Notes under the pieces: model-generated
Databases searched by the model: none
What the model was told of the DNA's origin: nothing
The model's input: only the letters and a program-made list of their open reading frames with translations
Position numbers and translations under genes: made by a program
Origin: Escallonia rubra
Lineage: Eukaryota > Streptophyta > Magnoliopsida > Escalloniales > Escalloniaceae
Length of the DNA: 64,000 nucleotides
Assembly: GCA_033065855.1 (NCBI GenBank)
Contig: JAVXUO010002124.1
Location: forward strand, 34,553-98,552
Reading direction: 5' to 3'
Part shown: piece by piece, positions 10,588-23,652 of the stretch
How positions within the stretch are numbered: position 1 is the first letter of the stretch
How the letters are laid out: each line of letters opens with the position of its first letter

Positions 10588-13500
10588 CTGTTGCGGGTTA
10601 ATGTAGTTTAGGTGTTGGTACTTTTGGTCCGTTATTCGAATCACTTAGCGGGATATTCGTCTCACCTCTCTCATGTGGGTGGGGTACCTTCCCAGTTTTT
10701 TAGTTCAAATTTGCACCCCTCGAGTTTCTAAATATTAGTGGTCCACCTAGAACAAATTTAGTCAGAGCCCCTTACGTACCATTATAATAGTCCAAAACTA
10801 TTGACTACTATACGCACATTTACAATAGTTCAAAACTATTGAATATTCTACTCATATATAGTTCAAAACTTCAAATGAAAGTTATAGTTTGTGAATATTT
10901 TTTTTCCTAACTCCGTCGAAGTGTAAACAAAACGGAGGTGTTGTACATCGATGCCAAATAAGTGTTAACCAGATAGAAGTTTTTTTCTTTAAGGTGCTGA
11001 AAACAAGTACTCTTAACGTCCCACAATTGTGGATCACTTTTCCTTTTTAAGTTGTCCCAAAAATATTGCTTACTTTTCAAATTAATTAAGTTTTTATGTT
11101 GTTTTCAGTTTACGCCCGTTTTCAAATTTTATTTTGCCACCTTCTCCCACCTCAATCGCTCGCTCATCCATCTCCCCATTTCTTTGCTCTCTCCTCTCTC
11201 AAAACTTCACTCTCGCCATTCCCTCCCCACCCACCTTGAGCTCTCAGCGGTTCCACCTTCCTCATTCTTCTTTGACAACATCAACTACAATTATGGTAGT
11301 CATCCCCAACCGGCCATCATTGTGTTTTGACCCACCACCACCACAACACCTTCACTTTCTTTAATAACCACCAATACGACCGCCTATTTTAAGATTCAAG
11401 ATTTGAATCGACCATCACCACCATTGTCTTCGACCACCGCCACTATCACTCCACCTTTCTTAGCAACCACTAGTATAGTCGCCTCCTTCAAGAAAGCTTT
11501 GGTTTAAATCTGGATCTGAATTTGGATCTAAAAGACCTTTGAATATTAGATTTGATTCAATCAACTTACACTCATCTTTTGTCAAAGCTGCATTTATTTG
11601 GTTTTTAAAAGTTGTGGTGATGTTTGACTATCTTTGACGTGGTTGTTGATTGGGCAATATAGGTGATGGTTGCAAAGATGGTTTAAGGCGATGGTCGTGA
11701 TGTTCTGCAATTAGCCAATTGACTAGACGTGACTAGGCGAGACATGCAAGTTTAGGATTTCTACATGTGATGACCACAAAACTTAGATGGGAGGCCTACG
11801 CGAACGACTAGGCAAGTGCAAAAGCCTATGCTAGTGTTTGCAAAGTCTACGCGTGGTTAGGCGTCATGAAAAGAGCCCTAATAACTGTTGATGCTGAAAG
11901 TCACCGACGAATCCTATTGTGCTCATTGACAAATTCGACAATCTTATGGATCCAAAAATAAGAAACAATTCTGTTAAGGGTATGGATATACGGTTGTGAG
12001 ATTGTTGAAGGGTTTTGACACAAAACTTTGTCGGGAATTTTTTAGCCGGAGTTTAAACCTTTGACCATAATTTCAAGCTTTTGTTCATAATTTGGTAATC
12101 TATATTTGAAACTTTTACTTGGCTAGTTGATAGGTTGCATCATTATCAATCAGAAGTTTGAACCTATAACCAAACTTTGAACCTTTCAAAATTTTGGTCT
12201 TCGATTTCTATTACAAAATTTTAAGTTGCAAAGTACAAATTTTTTTTTGGGATGGAGTTCTTGAGAGAGAAAAAGTAACGGATGAAGAAAAGGGTGGCCC
12301 AACAAGAATAATACTAATGCAAGTTATTTAGGGATAGAATGGAAAACCTAGAGTGCATGACTTAAAAGTCTTAGTATGCGTGCAAGTCAAATGTGATTAA
12401 TAATTTTGGACATATGGATTTGTTCAATTTATGGATTAAGCAATAATTGCAGTCGACCCAATGAATGAGTTACTCGATAAGCCATTTACCAATTTCAAGT
12501 AACAATTGAGGTTTTTTTAAGTGTTTCGAGCTACCTAAACATGGGTATCGAGCCAAAGTCATTCTTTCCTAACACATTCATTCTCATAATCTTTTAAACG
12601 ACCACATTATCTATTGGGATTGAGCTATGGCATCAATCTCATGCATTGACACATTTATTTATTTAACATAAATATGGTTTCCATTCATTATTTGAGAATT
12701 TTCATACCTATTTATTATTTATAGTTTTGTACTTTATAATGAAATGTGTATGTGTCCACTATTATGTATTTATAATAATCATGTATGGGATAGATCAAGG
12801 TACCCTATTTTCAGTTCATATATAGATAGATAATGATCATGATAAAATATATAATTAAATAATTATTCATAATGTTAGATGAAACTGGACAACATCTAGT
12901 ACAATGTAGTATGCAAAGATGATATAGTTTATCTTAGTCATTCTGCATGCTAGTACAATGTATGTATTGAACATGAACTACCTAATATTATTTTAATTTA
13001 ATTTAATATAATCTACAAATACTAATATGCAATTTCCTTAATCATATATCAGGTGTTGTATCGGCAGAGTCATTAAGCAGAAGATTTGATATACCTACTA
13101 GTGAGAGACGTCGTGTATTGATACCTCAGTATGTTGGGATTCCGTTCAATGTTAATGAAAGCATATACTCTTATATGACATCCACGTTTATGGATATTCT
13201 CATATGATGGTATAATAAAGTTGATTATCATGAAACGTGGCCACGTCTTTGAATAAGGTGTTTATACCGGTTATTAAGACATTGATTTATTTGTTAAATT
13301 AATCTAATGATCATAAGAATTATTATCATGAGACATATGGACTAAGATGTAACAGTCATTCAAGGTACTAATAGTAATTACAAATATCTGTGAAGGACCA
13401 AAGTTGTATTAATTAATTAGTAAGGTTAAACCTCTAACTTGATAATGTCCTTGACTTAATTACATATTAAATTCCAGAGTTTTCAGCAATAATAATTTTT

Positions 13501-15110
13501 TGAAATTAATTATTAATAAATAGATAACCTAATTGGGCTATTAATTAAGCAATTGGGTTCTATTAGAGCTAGAACTAAAAAACCCACAAGTCCCTTGTTG
13601 GTGCACACTTGAATCATAATGTTAAAGGAAGTCTTGAAGAGATAGGAGTAACCTAATAAAAACGAAAGGAGTCTAAGGTGGCAATCACAATCCAAACCCA
13701 TGAACCAACTCAAATCCGTCCACTTAGAAGTAACCCAAACCCACTTATTAATTAACCGGGCCTTAATGGGTCAGTTTTTTCATAACCCAATAAACCACAG
13801 GTACAAATGGGTTGTAAATGGGTGCCCACTTAACCATGTCATTTAATTTGATATACTAAATTAAATGTCCACATTAACCAATTAACAACCATTGCAATTT
13901 TCACTCCATAAACACCACCAAGAACTCAACTTCTCAGCCTAATCGGACCGGTCGTCCCCTCCCTCCGTCGATGTTGACGTCCCCACCTTTTATCATGGTG
14001 TCGCCATCCATATTCCCACTTTCTGCTGCGGCTTTGTTATCCTCACATGTTGTTGTGGCGTCGTCGTTTGCTATCGTTATGCTAACTCTGTCGCCGTCAG
14101 CAGTGGCGTCCTAGATCCACCAAATCTAAGGTTGTCGTTGGGGTTTGTGGTGGTGGGTTTGTGGTGGTAGGTCTGTGGTTCTAGATCCTCAGATCTGGAG
14201 CAGATATGTGCGTGACAGTGGCGGCAGTGGCCATTGTGGTTTTGCAGTGGCGATGGTGGTTAAGGATTTGCATTTTATGCTTATAGTAGAGGTTGTTGTG
14301 GGCTTCGGTGTTGTGGTAATTGTGGCATGATGCGGTGGTTGTGGGTATTGAGGTGGATAATGGCGTGGTGACGGTGGCGAAGGTGGGTATGGGTGGCGAC
14401 GACGATGGTAGATGTGGATAGGGATGTGGTTGTGACTGTAGCATGTGCATTGATGGCGGTGGTTTTAGAAGAAGTAGAGAGATGAGATTTCGTAATGTAA
14501 ATGGTTCATTATTGGATAGATGGGTGAAACCAACCCATTTAAGAGATAACAAATTTAACCTATTACTAAATACGTTAAAATGGGTTGATGATCCATTTGT
14601 ACCCAATCCAATTAATTAACACCAAAACCCATCCCACCCTCCCATTTTGCCACATCTAGAGGTACGATTCCCAAGGCCAGCTGAACCCCCCCCCCCCCAA
14701 CCCTATATAATACTCTCTATAATTTAGATTTATTTTTTAGAGTCTTAGATTGGAAAATTGCAAGAACCCATACTTGGATTCGACATAGGGTCACAACGAG
14801 GAAGGCTAGTTGGTGTTGAGATCAACATCAAAGGATTTATCAAGATTTTACAAGAAAACGAATGTATGATTTAATTTCATTTATAATACGTGCAAAAAGA
14901 ATTATTTGGTTGTGTGTATCAATACCAACATCACATCTATATTGATGTCAATAATTTCCATACACTTGTAGATTCTAGACCCACTTACTTCTTATTTTCA
15001 GGCACACAATGTGTCATTAATTTTTATTCTCGTAACTATCATGTATTCATATGTGAAATTTTTCTTTATGAGATCAAGTAGAGAGATAAAATCTTAGTCA
15101 AACTTTATAT
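10588..15110. other. Gene-poor intergenic region
   Basis: There is no frame with recognisable domains. 11130-11480 is pyrimidine-rich, and 11015-11100 resembles the MITE-like words at 2190-2230. 14100-14480 is GT-rich low-complexity DNA that gives long but meaningless frames. 14683-14698 contains a C homopolymer. Parts are probably old transposon remains that I could not classify. Confidence 0.5.
13674..14660. mobile_element. Candidate terminal-inverted-repeat element
   Basis: The left end reads TCTAAGGTGGCAA and the right end, on the other strand, TCTAGATGTGGCAA. Both are followed by clusters of AACCCAT/ATGGGTT motifs in subterminal position. The interior is low-complexity and GT-rich. I could not define a target duplication, so this remains a suggestion. 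Confidence 0.35.
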
Positions 15111-15453
15111 TAGGGAATAATATCACTTATGTCATTGAGTTTTGGATAAATTACAGCAGATGATACAATTTTGCAGTAATATCACTTATGTCTCTTGACC
15201 AAAAAGAATGAACACGCTTCAAAAATATGTAAGGACGTGATTTTCCTCCCCCTTCCCTTCCTTGCTGTCATTCTCAGATCACCACCGCACCTCCCTAACT
15301 GACCAAGCAATATTTATACTATAAAATTTCACCAAAGCACACATTTAGAATTACAAAAATAATTTCACAACCCCCACATAGAGATAAGAACCAAATTTCT
15401 TGAATTGCAGATAAGGGTACTAAATCGAGTTTGAAGATGTTTTTTTCTCGATT

Positions 15454-16493
15454 TTGTGGAATGATTGCACAAGTTCTTGGGAAATGATGCTATATTGATG
15501 GTAGTGGACAGATTGAGTGAGTATGCCCATTTCATTGGGTTGACACGCCCCTTTACAGCTGAAACAGTAGCAAACAAGTTCTTTGACATAATCTTCAAAT
15601 TACATGATATGCCAGAGTCTATAGTCAGTGACATAGACAAGATCTTCCTCTCATATTTCTGGACTAATTTGTTCAAGTTACTGGGAACTAAGCCTGCCCA
15701 CAATATTGCCTACAACCCAGAGACAGATGGACAAACACACTGCCTGAAAAATTATCTCATGTGTATGTACAGTTACAGACCACATCACTGGGCTAAATGG
15801 TTGTCTCTTGCTGAATACTGGTATAACACCATTTTTAATCTGCCATCAAGATGACACCCTTTGAAGCACTATATGGCTACAAACCAAGAATGCTTAGTTT
15901 GGCAGCCCCTGAGTCCACTAACCTTGAAGAATTGGACAATTACCTACAAGGGAGGAACAAAATATTGCACCTACTCAAGGATCACTTAACCTTGGCTCAA
16001 GTAAGGATGCAACCATATGCAAACCTCAAATGCACAAAGAGAACATTTGAGGTAGGGGACTGGGTATATTTAAGGTTACAACCTTACAGGCAAACATCTT
16101 TAGCCTTAAGGAAAAATCTTAAGTTGTCCCCAAAGTTCAATGGCCCTTACTAAGTTTTACAAAAGATTGGCCGATGGCCTATAAACTGCAGCTACCAGAC
16201 CACAGCTCAGTGCATCCAGTATTTCATGTCTCATTGTTGAAGAAAAGGATCGGTCAACATACTACTCCCTCAACTACATTGCCTTCAATTGGGAGTGAAG
16301 GCCTATTCTTGATGGAACCAGTAGCAATCCATGATCAAATTGTGAAAAGAGGAAATGTGGCAGTAGCACAAATCTTGGTAAAATGGTCTAGTGCCAATTA
16401 TGGAGAAGAAACGTGGGAGGACTGGGATGTCATGAAATCAAGGTTTCCCAGTTGGAACCCTTAGGGATAAGGGATTAATAAAGGGGGAAGGAA
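15454..16493 (+). pseudogene. Truncated chromovirus internal copy: integrase, chromodomain
   Basis: Ty3/gypsy integrase core in three broken frames (15465-15854, 15851-16153, 16174-16464), followed by the HPVFHVSLLKK motif and a chromodomain-like tail ending WEDWDVMKSRFPSWNP. It lacks everything upstream of mid-integrase. Compared with the second copy at 22085-23085 it has an in-frame four-residue deletion that removes the ERVN motif, including the DDE glutamate, after DGQ. It is followed directly by a polypurine tract and an LTR. It is therefore the 3' end of another copy of the same element, cut off at its left edge. Confidence 0.88.
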
Positions 16494-17073
16494 TGTCATG
16501 TCCCCAGAACCTGTAACAAAAGAACAGACGAAGGAAAGGGAGAGTGACGATGTTCGAGTTGTGAATTTGGATGAAGAGATTCAGATAAAGGACACGGCAT
16601 TCAAAATTCGCATCAAGAGTTTGGCAAGAGCTTTGGTTAACAGAGATGATGATGTTCCAACTTTCAACAGAGGAAGTCAACAGAATTTTGCGCCATAACC
16701 ATACAACACCGTTTGACTTTTGTTTTTAAATTTTAGTTTGTAAAGTTTTAGAGACATTTGTGGTTAGTTGGTTTTGGTGCCAGAGCCAAAAATCTTGTTT
16801 GAATTTTTTATTTGAATTTTTGTTTGATTCCTATATATGCGGGAATAAGAGAAGAAATGCATGAAACCTATGAAATCAGAATTTGAATTCTCTCTCACTC
16901 AATCTCATATTCAATCTCTCTCGCTAATCTCTATTCTCGTTCAATTAATAAAATTCTACAGTTTCCCTCCCAATTTATGTTATGTTCTTTCTCATCACCT
17001 TCTACAATCTGACTGCTTGTTAAATTTCAACCACGGAGGCTGAGCTGAGTAGCATCTCTATGGATATGCTACA
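16494..17073 (+). repeat. Chromovirus LTR, left copy
   Basis: Starts TGTCATGTCCCC after the purine tract AAAGGGGGAAGGAA and ends ...CTACA just before a primer-binding-like site. It aligns along its length with 23086-23652, with roughly one difference in ten by eye, so the pair is old. It serves as the 3' LTR of the truncated copy and the 5' LTR of the following one. Confidence 0.85.
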
Positions 17074-17075
17074 AC

Positions 17076-17088
17076 TAGTATCAGAGCC
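17076..17088 (+). other. Primer-binding-site-like sequence
   Basis: TAGTATCAGAGCC lies two to three bases after the LTR and differs at one position from the TGGTATCAGAGC complement of initiator methionine tRNA used by many plant LTR elements. Confidence 0.75.
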
Positions 17089-17094
17089 TCTTCA

Positions 17095-18529
17095 TTGAGG
17101 CCTGAGCTGGTAAGTTTTGTTCAACTTGTTTCCAATCAAAACCAATTCCATTTCACAACCTACAGCAAAATGCCGACTTCAATCAAGCACAATCAAACCT
17201 CATATACTGAAATCCAGGAGGCTATGGAAAACAGGCTAGTTGCCTTTGATATCAGGATGGACTCACTTAAAGCTTCAATTAGAGACCTCCAAAGGGATAG
17301 TTCAGCTATCTATCAGACAGTGTCTGAACTCAAGTTTGAAATGGCAAATTCGTAAACTCAAATTAATGCTAAGAGGAACAACACCACCAAATCTAGCACC
17401 GAAAAAGGGGAATCAAGTAATAAGAATCAAAGACTTCATTACACTCACCATCAGTCAGTGAATCCCCTTCCAACAGGTAATGCTATGCCAAAATTTCCTA
17501 AGTAGACTTTTCCTAGATTTAATGGAGAAAACCCCAGGGGATGGGTTAGGAAAAGTGAGCAATACTTTGAGTTTTGCCTTATTCACGAAGATTATAAGGT
17601 TTCATATGCATCATGCATTTTGATGCACAGACATAGTGTTGGCATGCAGCATATATTAAACCTTTGGGAAGAGTGAGTTGGGATCAGTTTGTGAAGATCT
17701 GTTTGCCAGATTCTCACTAACAAATGGAATTAGTGTAATTGGTGATTTCAACAAGCTGGTGCAAATAGGTTTAGTGGATGACTACTTTAATAGGTTTGAG
17801 TCAATAAGGGCATAAGTGGTCCAAGAGTTTGACTGCCTAGAAGAAAGCTACTTTTGTGTAAGTTTTATTGGAGGCCTTAAACCTGCAATCAAGAGTATAA
17901 TTGAGCAATTTGAGCAATTTGAGGTTGACTCACTCTCTAAGGCTATACACCTAGCCCGCAAGGAGGAAGTTGTAATACATAGTTTGTTCAAAAACCACAG
18001 GCCAATGCAAGCCTCTACTATAACTTCTAGCCAACACCATACTATTATCAAACCTAATTCCTTGACAAATCATTCTAAAACCCCTATGAACCCTTCTATA
18101 TTGAAATGAACCCTCTTGCAAGCCCTTCCATTCAAACCTACCTCACATACTTACCCTGTGAACCCACAAAAAGAACTACTGCTTACACCACCACCCAAAC
18201 CTCCCCCCAGGAGCAACCAACTCTCAACTGAGGAAAGAAGAATCACCCGAGGCCTTTGCTTCAGATGTGGAGCAAACTTTGACCCTAGCCATAAAAGTGT
18301 TTTTCCACTGAGGTCTATTGCTATGATAATAGCAAACGATGATGATGAGGCTGATCTAACACAGAAGATAGGGAAAGGCATACCCCAGAAAGCACTCCCT
18401 ACACCACCTCAAGAACCTGAACTAGAACGTGAGATTAGTGTGCATGCATTTACTAGTAACAACACGCACAATACTATCAAAATTCCTGGCCAGGTGGGTA
18501 ACAAGATTGTTAGCCCTATGGTTAGATAA
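17095..18529 (+). pseudogene. Degraded chromovirus gag
   Basis: Gag-like coding sequence in several frames: a coiled-coil-like start (17095-17355), a retrotransposon-gag segment around 17816-18109 and a zinc-knuckle region at 18116-18529. The knuckle reads CFRCGANFDPSHKS, so the last Cys of the usual pattern is Ser. Frameshifts and stops (for example before 17816) mean no gag polyprotein can be made. The frame runs into the protease leader and is then cut by an insertion. Confidence 0.8.
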
Positions 18530-19845
18530 CACAGGCTTACATTCTCTTTTGAAGATAACTACACATTGATTATGTTCTAATGTGTGCTTTGAGTGTATTC
18601 TTAATAGGTATATACATGCACACTCATGAAGACACATTTGAAAATTTGGATAGATGGATTAAAGCCAAAAAAGCTTAAAGCTATAGTGGACATGCTATAG
18701 AAGCTTCATCAGGTCCAATATCAAAGAGCAAGAAAGAATGCATAAGTTACTATCGATTATGATTGATCTTTACTATTATGTAACTAGTCTTGGTTAGATA
18801 TGCTTGGATTGATGACTATGACCTGAAATGACCTTAGGACACCTTGCGCATTGCATGTGAGTTCATAACCATTCACACAAGTGTGGTTCTTGAAAATGAG
18901 TGAAATTTGGAGCTTACTCATATTTTCTCAAAAATGTTTTTGGTGCTAAACTTTTCATATTTTACTAAAACTGTGTATCAGCTTTCCAACACAAAAAATG
19001 ACACATCAATCTATTTTTTTTTAGAAAAAGTTATGTCCAAAATAAGAAAGGGGGTTTCGTGAGGCAGCTGATAGGCAGTTGGATAATACAGTCGACCGCA
19101 TTGGTCAAAATTCACTTCCAACTGCTAGTTTAGAGGGAACCCAGTCGATTGCATTGGGAATATAGTCGACTGCAATAACAGTTTTTCTTATTTAATGTCT
19201 CTAATGGCTATATTTCATATATTCTCTATTTAAATGATTTGGGGCTTCATCATACACTATGGACCACATTCTAAGCCTTCATTCATTAGAGAAACATCAA
19301 GGGTCATAGATTAAAATTTTCTCTCTTCATCTTCATGATTTTACATCATTAAAGGGAGCGTCTTTGTGAGCAATTCTTTGATTGAGAGTGAGCATTCTTC
19401 AAGTCATCAATTTTCTCATCTCTCTAGTATACTAGAGCTTCATTTGTACTCATTTCCTTTCAAGAGGTTTTCAGGCTTGGGTTTGTCAAATTTTAGGTGA
19501 GCTTTGTGGATTCAAGGCTTATGCTTGGTGTGGGAATATTACCAAGTGTTGTAAGAGTTTTGATCTTGACCCGGAAGAAGATTGTTGCTAGTGGATTCTA
19601 GTGCTCTTGCAATGGACTTCCTTGAAGAGGTGGATGTAGGCTTGAGGGTAGCTCAAGCCGAACCATTTAAATCTTCTTGTCAAGTATCTCTAACTCAATC
19701 TCTTTACTTATTGTTCTATAATTGCTTGAGATTGTGTAGTTAGCATCTGCATTGAAGTATTACTTGGTTTGATTGAGATTCGTGATTGTGCTTAGTTTAA
19801 AATCCCCATTAATTTTTAAAAACCCTATTCACCCCCCTTAGGGTT
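18530..19845. mobile_element. 1.3-kb insertion between gag and protease, LTR-like
   Basis: The gag/protease reading is interrupted near 18529 and resumes near 19846 with the protease DTGS region. The interior is non-coding and carries three near-identical words around AGTCGAC/TTGCAT (19089, 19142, 19164). Near its end is AAAAACCCTATTCACCCCCC, similar to the ends of some Copia LTRs. I could not fix exact ends or a target duplication; a solo LTR is my best guess. Confidence 0.5.
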
Positions 19846-20109
19846 ATTTTATTGGTTTTAAAGATGTTCAACATCTTAATTGATACAGGGTCAATAGATA
19901 ATTTCCTTGACCCAAAATTAGCTAAGAAACTGGGTTGCTTGTTAGAGACTACCACTCCACTTACTGTTGTAGTGGCAAATTGCTCTAGACTAAAAACTAA
20001 TACTATTTGCAAGGAATTCAAATGGAGAATGAAGTCCCAAGACTTTGTGCTCAACATGAGAATATTGTCCCTTGGAGGTTGTGACTGTGTGTTGAGCATG
20101 CAGTGGTAA
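19846..20109 (+). pseudogene. Chromovirus aspartic protease remnant
   Basis: An open stretch with ILIDTGSIDNFLD, the retropepsin-type active site with the catalytic Asp kept. It is separated from gag by the insertion and ends at a stop before the reverse transcriptase. Confidence 0.8.
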
Positions 20110-20184
20110 AGGAAGCTTGGTAGTGTAAATTTTAATTTTGATAGCAACCACATTTCTTTCAAACATCAAGGCAAACTAGTTATT

Positions 20185-21297
20185 TTGAAAGGTAGGGAGT
20201 TCAAAGGAACAACAATCAAGATGATCACTACCCAAGCTATGCACAAACTGATCAAGAGCAATGATGGATCATTGTTTGGGCAGATCTATGCTGTCACATT
20301 ACAACCTGTGAACAACAACTTACCAACTGAATTCCAGGGCCTATTACAGGAATATAAATATGTTTTTGCTGAGCCTAAAGGGCTGCCACCTCAAAGAAGT
20401 CAGGACCACCACATCAGACTTGTTGAAGGAGCATGGCCTGTGAATCTAAGGCCATACAGGGTGTCATTTGTACAAAAGAATGAGATTGAGAAAATCATCT
20501 CAGAGCTGCTACAAACAGATATCATTCAATACAATAGCTCTTCATTTGCATCACCAGTTTTGTTATTTAAAAAGAAAGATGGAAGTTGGAGGCTATGTGT
20601 GGATAATAGGGAACTCAATAAGTTAACTATTAAAGATAAATACCCTATCCCTGTGATTGATGACTTGCTTGATGAGTTGCATGGCTCCAACATTTTTACT
20701 AAATTGGACCTAAGGAGAGGATATCACCAAATAAGAGTGGTTGAAGAAGACTTACATAAGACATCATTTAGAACACATGATCGGCATTATGAGTTTAGAG
20801 TGATGCCTTTTGGCCTCACTAATTCCCCTGTAACATTTTAGTTGCTCATGAATATTGTCTTTTAATATTGGAGGAGGTTTTTGTTAGTCAAATTTGATGG
20901 CATATTGATCTATAGTCAAGACCTGGAAACTCATCTAGAACATTTGAAGATTGTGTTACAAGTGTTAAGGGCTAACACTTTATATGCAAAGCAAAGAAAA
21001 TGTGTTTTTGCTCAGAAAAAAGTGGAGTATCTTGGACATTTAATCAATGGGCAAGGAGTAGCCACAGAAACAAGCAAGGTGGCAGCCATGCTAGACTGGC
21101 CAATCCCCATGACTATCAAGGATCTAAGGGGATTCCTAGGCTTGACTAGGTACTATAGGAAGTTTGTGAAGCATTATGGTGTTATCAGCAGACCCCTTAC
21201 CAGCTTATCAAAGAAAGATGCCTTCCAATGGAGCGAAGCTTCTAGTCAAAAGCCTTTAGTACACTCAAATAGGCTATGGCCACCACACATATCTTAG
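20185..21297 (+). pseudogene. Chromovirus reverse transcriptase, catalytic site lost
   Basis: Ty3/gypsy reverse transcriptase in two frames: 20185-20841 (with [37 protein letters not shown]) and 20881-21297 (with FLGLTRYYRKFVKHYG). A stop separates them at 20839-20841. The YxDD-type box, expected as xVDDILIYS, reads VKFDGILIYS, so the second catalytic Asp is Gly. The enzyme would be dead even without the stop. Confidence 0.9.
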
Positions 21298-21761
21298 CAT
21301 TACCAGATTTCTCTTTGATATTTGAAGTAGAGACTGATGCTTGTGACGTAGGAATTGGGGCAGTGTTCATGCAAAAGAGTAGACCCCTGGCTTATATTAG
21401 TAAGGCCTTAGGGACCAAGAATTTGGGATTGTCCACCTATGAGAAGGAGCTGCTAGCATTGGTGCATGTTATTACCAAATGGAGTTCATATTTGTGTCAT
21501 TCTCACTTTATAGTGAGAACTAACCACAACAACTTGAAGTATCTTTTAGGACAGAGAGTAACTTCATTATTGCAACATAAGCTATTATCTAAGCTGTTGG
21601 GTTTTGATTTGAAGTGCATTATAAAAAAGAAACTAACAATGTTGCAGTTGATGCCTTATCTAGAGTACCACAACAACTCCAGGAAGAATGTAATGCTATT
21701 ACCACCATCACACCATTATGACAGCAAGAGTTACAGAACAATTTGGAAACTGATGAATTAG
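21276..21761 (+). pseudogene. Chromovirus RNase H, one catalytic Asp changed
   Basis: The retroelement RNase H domain follows in another frame: FEVETDACDVGIGAV, LSTYEKELLALVH and FIVRTNHNNLKYLLGQ. The last motif normally contains TDH, and here Asp is Asn. Later stops and frame changes separate it from integrase. Confidence 0.87.
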
Positions 21762-23085
21762 CACAGCAAGCCATCCAAGATTTGTTACTTAACCCTATGG
21801 CAACCTCATTTTGCACCTTCCAAGGAGGCATCTTGAGATATAAAAGGAAGACTTATGTTGGGAGTGCAAGGCAATTGAGAAAACAAATCTCAGAAGAGTT
21901 ACATTCTTGAGGACTAGGTGGGAATTTTGGTATACAAAATACCTAAAGAATGGCCTCAATGTTCTTCTTTTGGCAAAGAATGATGTAGGATGTGATGCAG
22001 TTGGTGAGTGAATGTCATGTTTGTCAGCAAGACAAACATGAGAATGTGTCTTATCTAGGATTACTACAACCATTACCCATTCCAACTCAATTATGGACCC
22101 AAATATCCATGGATTTTGTGGAAGGATTGCCTAAGTTCTTGGGAAAGGTTGTTGTATTGGTGGTAGTGGACAGATTGAATGAGTATGCCCATTTCATTGG
22201 GTTGACACACCCCTTTACAGCTGAAACAGTAGCAAACTGGTTCTTTGACATAATCTTCGAATTACATGGTATGCTAGAGTCTATAGTCAGTGACAGAGAT
22301 AAGATCTTCCTCTCAAAATTTTTGACTAAACTGTTCAAGCTACTGGAAATTAAGCATGCCCACAGTACAGCCTACCACCCTGAGATAGATGGGCAAATAG
22401 AGAGGGTCAACCACTGCCTGGAAAATTATCTCAGGTGTATGTGCAGTGACAGACCACATCACTAGGCTGAGTGGTTGTCTCTTGCTGAATACTGGTATAA
22501 CACCAATTTTCAATATGCCATTAAGATGAAAATTACCTACAAGGGAGGAACAAAGTATTGCACCTACTCAAGGATCACTTAACCTTGGCTCAAGCAAGGA
22601 TGCAGCAATATGCAAACCACAAACGCACATAGAGGACATTTGTGGTAGGGGACTGGGTATATTAAGGTTACAACCTTATAGGCAAAAATCTTTAGCCTTA
22701 AAGAAAAATCTTAAGTTGTCCACAAAATTTTATGGCCCTTACCAAGTTTTATAAGAGATTGGGCTAGTGGCCTATAAACCACAGCTACTAGACCACAACT
22801 CAGTCCATCCAGTATTTCATGTCTCATTGTTGAAGAAAAGGATTGGTCAACATATTACTCCCTTAACTACATTGCCTCTAATTGGGATTGAAGGCCAATT
22901 CTTGATGGAACCAGTAGCAATCCTTGGTCACATTAGAGGAAATGTGGCAGCAGCACAAATCTTGGTAAAATGGTCTAGTCTAGTGCCAATCATGGAGAAG
23001 AAACATTGGAGGACTGGGATGTCATGAAATCAAGGTTTCCCAGCTGGAACCCTTGGGGACAAGGGATTAATAAAGGGGGAGGGAA
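21762..23085 (+). pseudogene. Chromovirus integrase and chromodomain, second copy
   Basis: The zinc-binding region (CHVCQQDKHEN near 22015) and DDE core (MDFVEGLP, IVSDRDKIF, IDGQIERVNHCLEN) are kept in 21992-22465, so unlike the upstream copy the glutamate survives. After 22500 about 90 bases present in the first copy (MTPFEALYGY region, 15851-15937) are deleted. The chromodomain part at 22767-23027 is shifted near its end. The element could not move by itself. Confidence 0.88.
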
Positions 23086-23652
23086 TGTCATGTCCCCATA
23101 ACCTGCAACAGAAGAACATACGAAGGAAAGGGAGAATGACAATGTTCGAGCTGTGGATTTGGATGAAGAGATACTGAGAAAGGACAAGGCATTCAAAATT
23201 CGCATCAAGAGATCGGGGGCAAGAGCTTCGGTCAACAGAGAGGATGTTGTTCCAACTGTCAACAGAGGAAGTCAACAGAATTTTGCGCCATAATCATACG
23301 GTACCATTTGGCTTCTATTTTGAAATTCTAGTTTGCAAAGTTTTAGTGACATTTACAGTTAGTTAGTTTTGGTGCCAGAGCCAAAACTCTTGTTTGAATT
23401 TTTCATTTGAATTTCTGTTTGATTCCCATATATGCGGGAAGAAGCGAAGAAAGGCATGTAACCTGTGAAATCAAAATTTGAACCCTCTCTCTCTCTCTAA
23501 TCTCTTTTCTCGTTCCATTAATAAAATTTTATAGTTTCCTCCCAATTTATGTTCTATTCTTTCTCATCACCTTCTACAATCTAACTGCTTGTTAAATTGC
23601 AACTACAGAAGCTGAGCTGAGTAGCATATCTATGGACTATGGATATACTACA
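23086..23652 (+). repeat. Chromovirus LTR, right copy
   Basis: Begins TGTCATGTCCCC after a GGGGGAGGGAA purine tract and ends ...TACTACA. It includes a CATATATGCGGG word and a CT-rich stretch shared with the left LTR at 16494-17073. It marks the right limit of the chromovirus. Confidence 0.85.

Noticed and set aside
14181..14606. Long minus-strand frame (141 codons)
   Set aside because: It reads through GT-rich low-complexity DNA, with His/Pro/Ser/Thr runs and no domain; open frames there are expected by composition.
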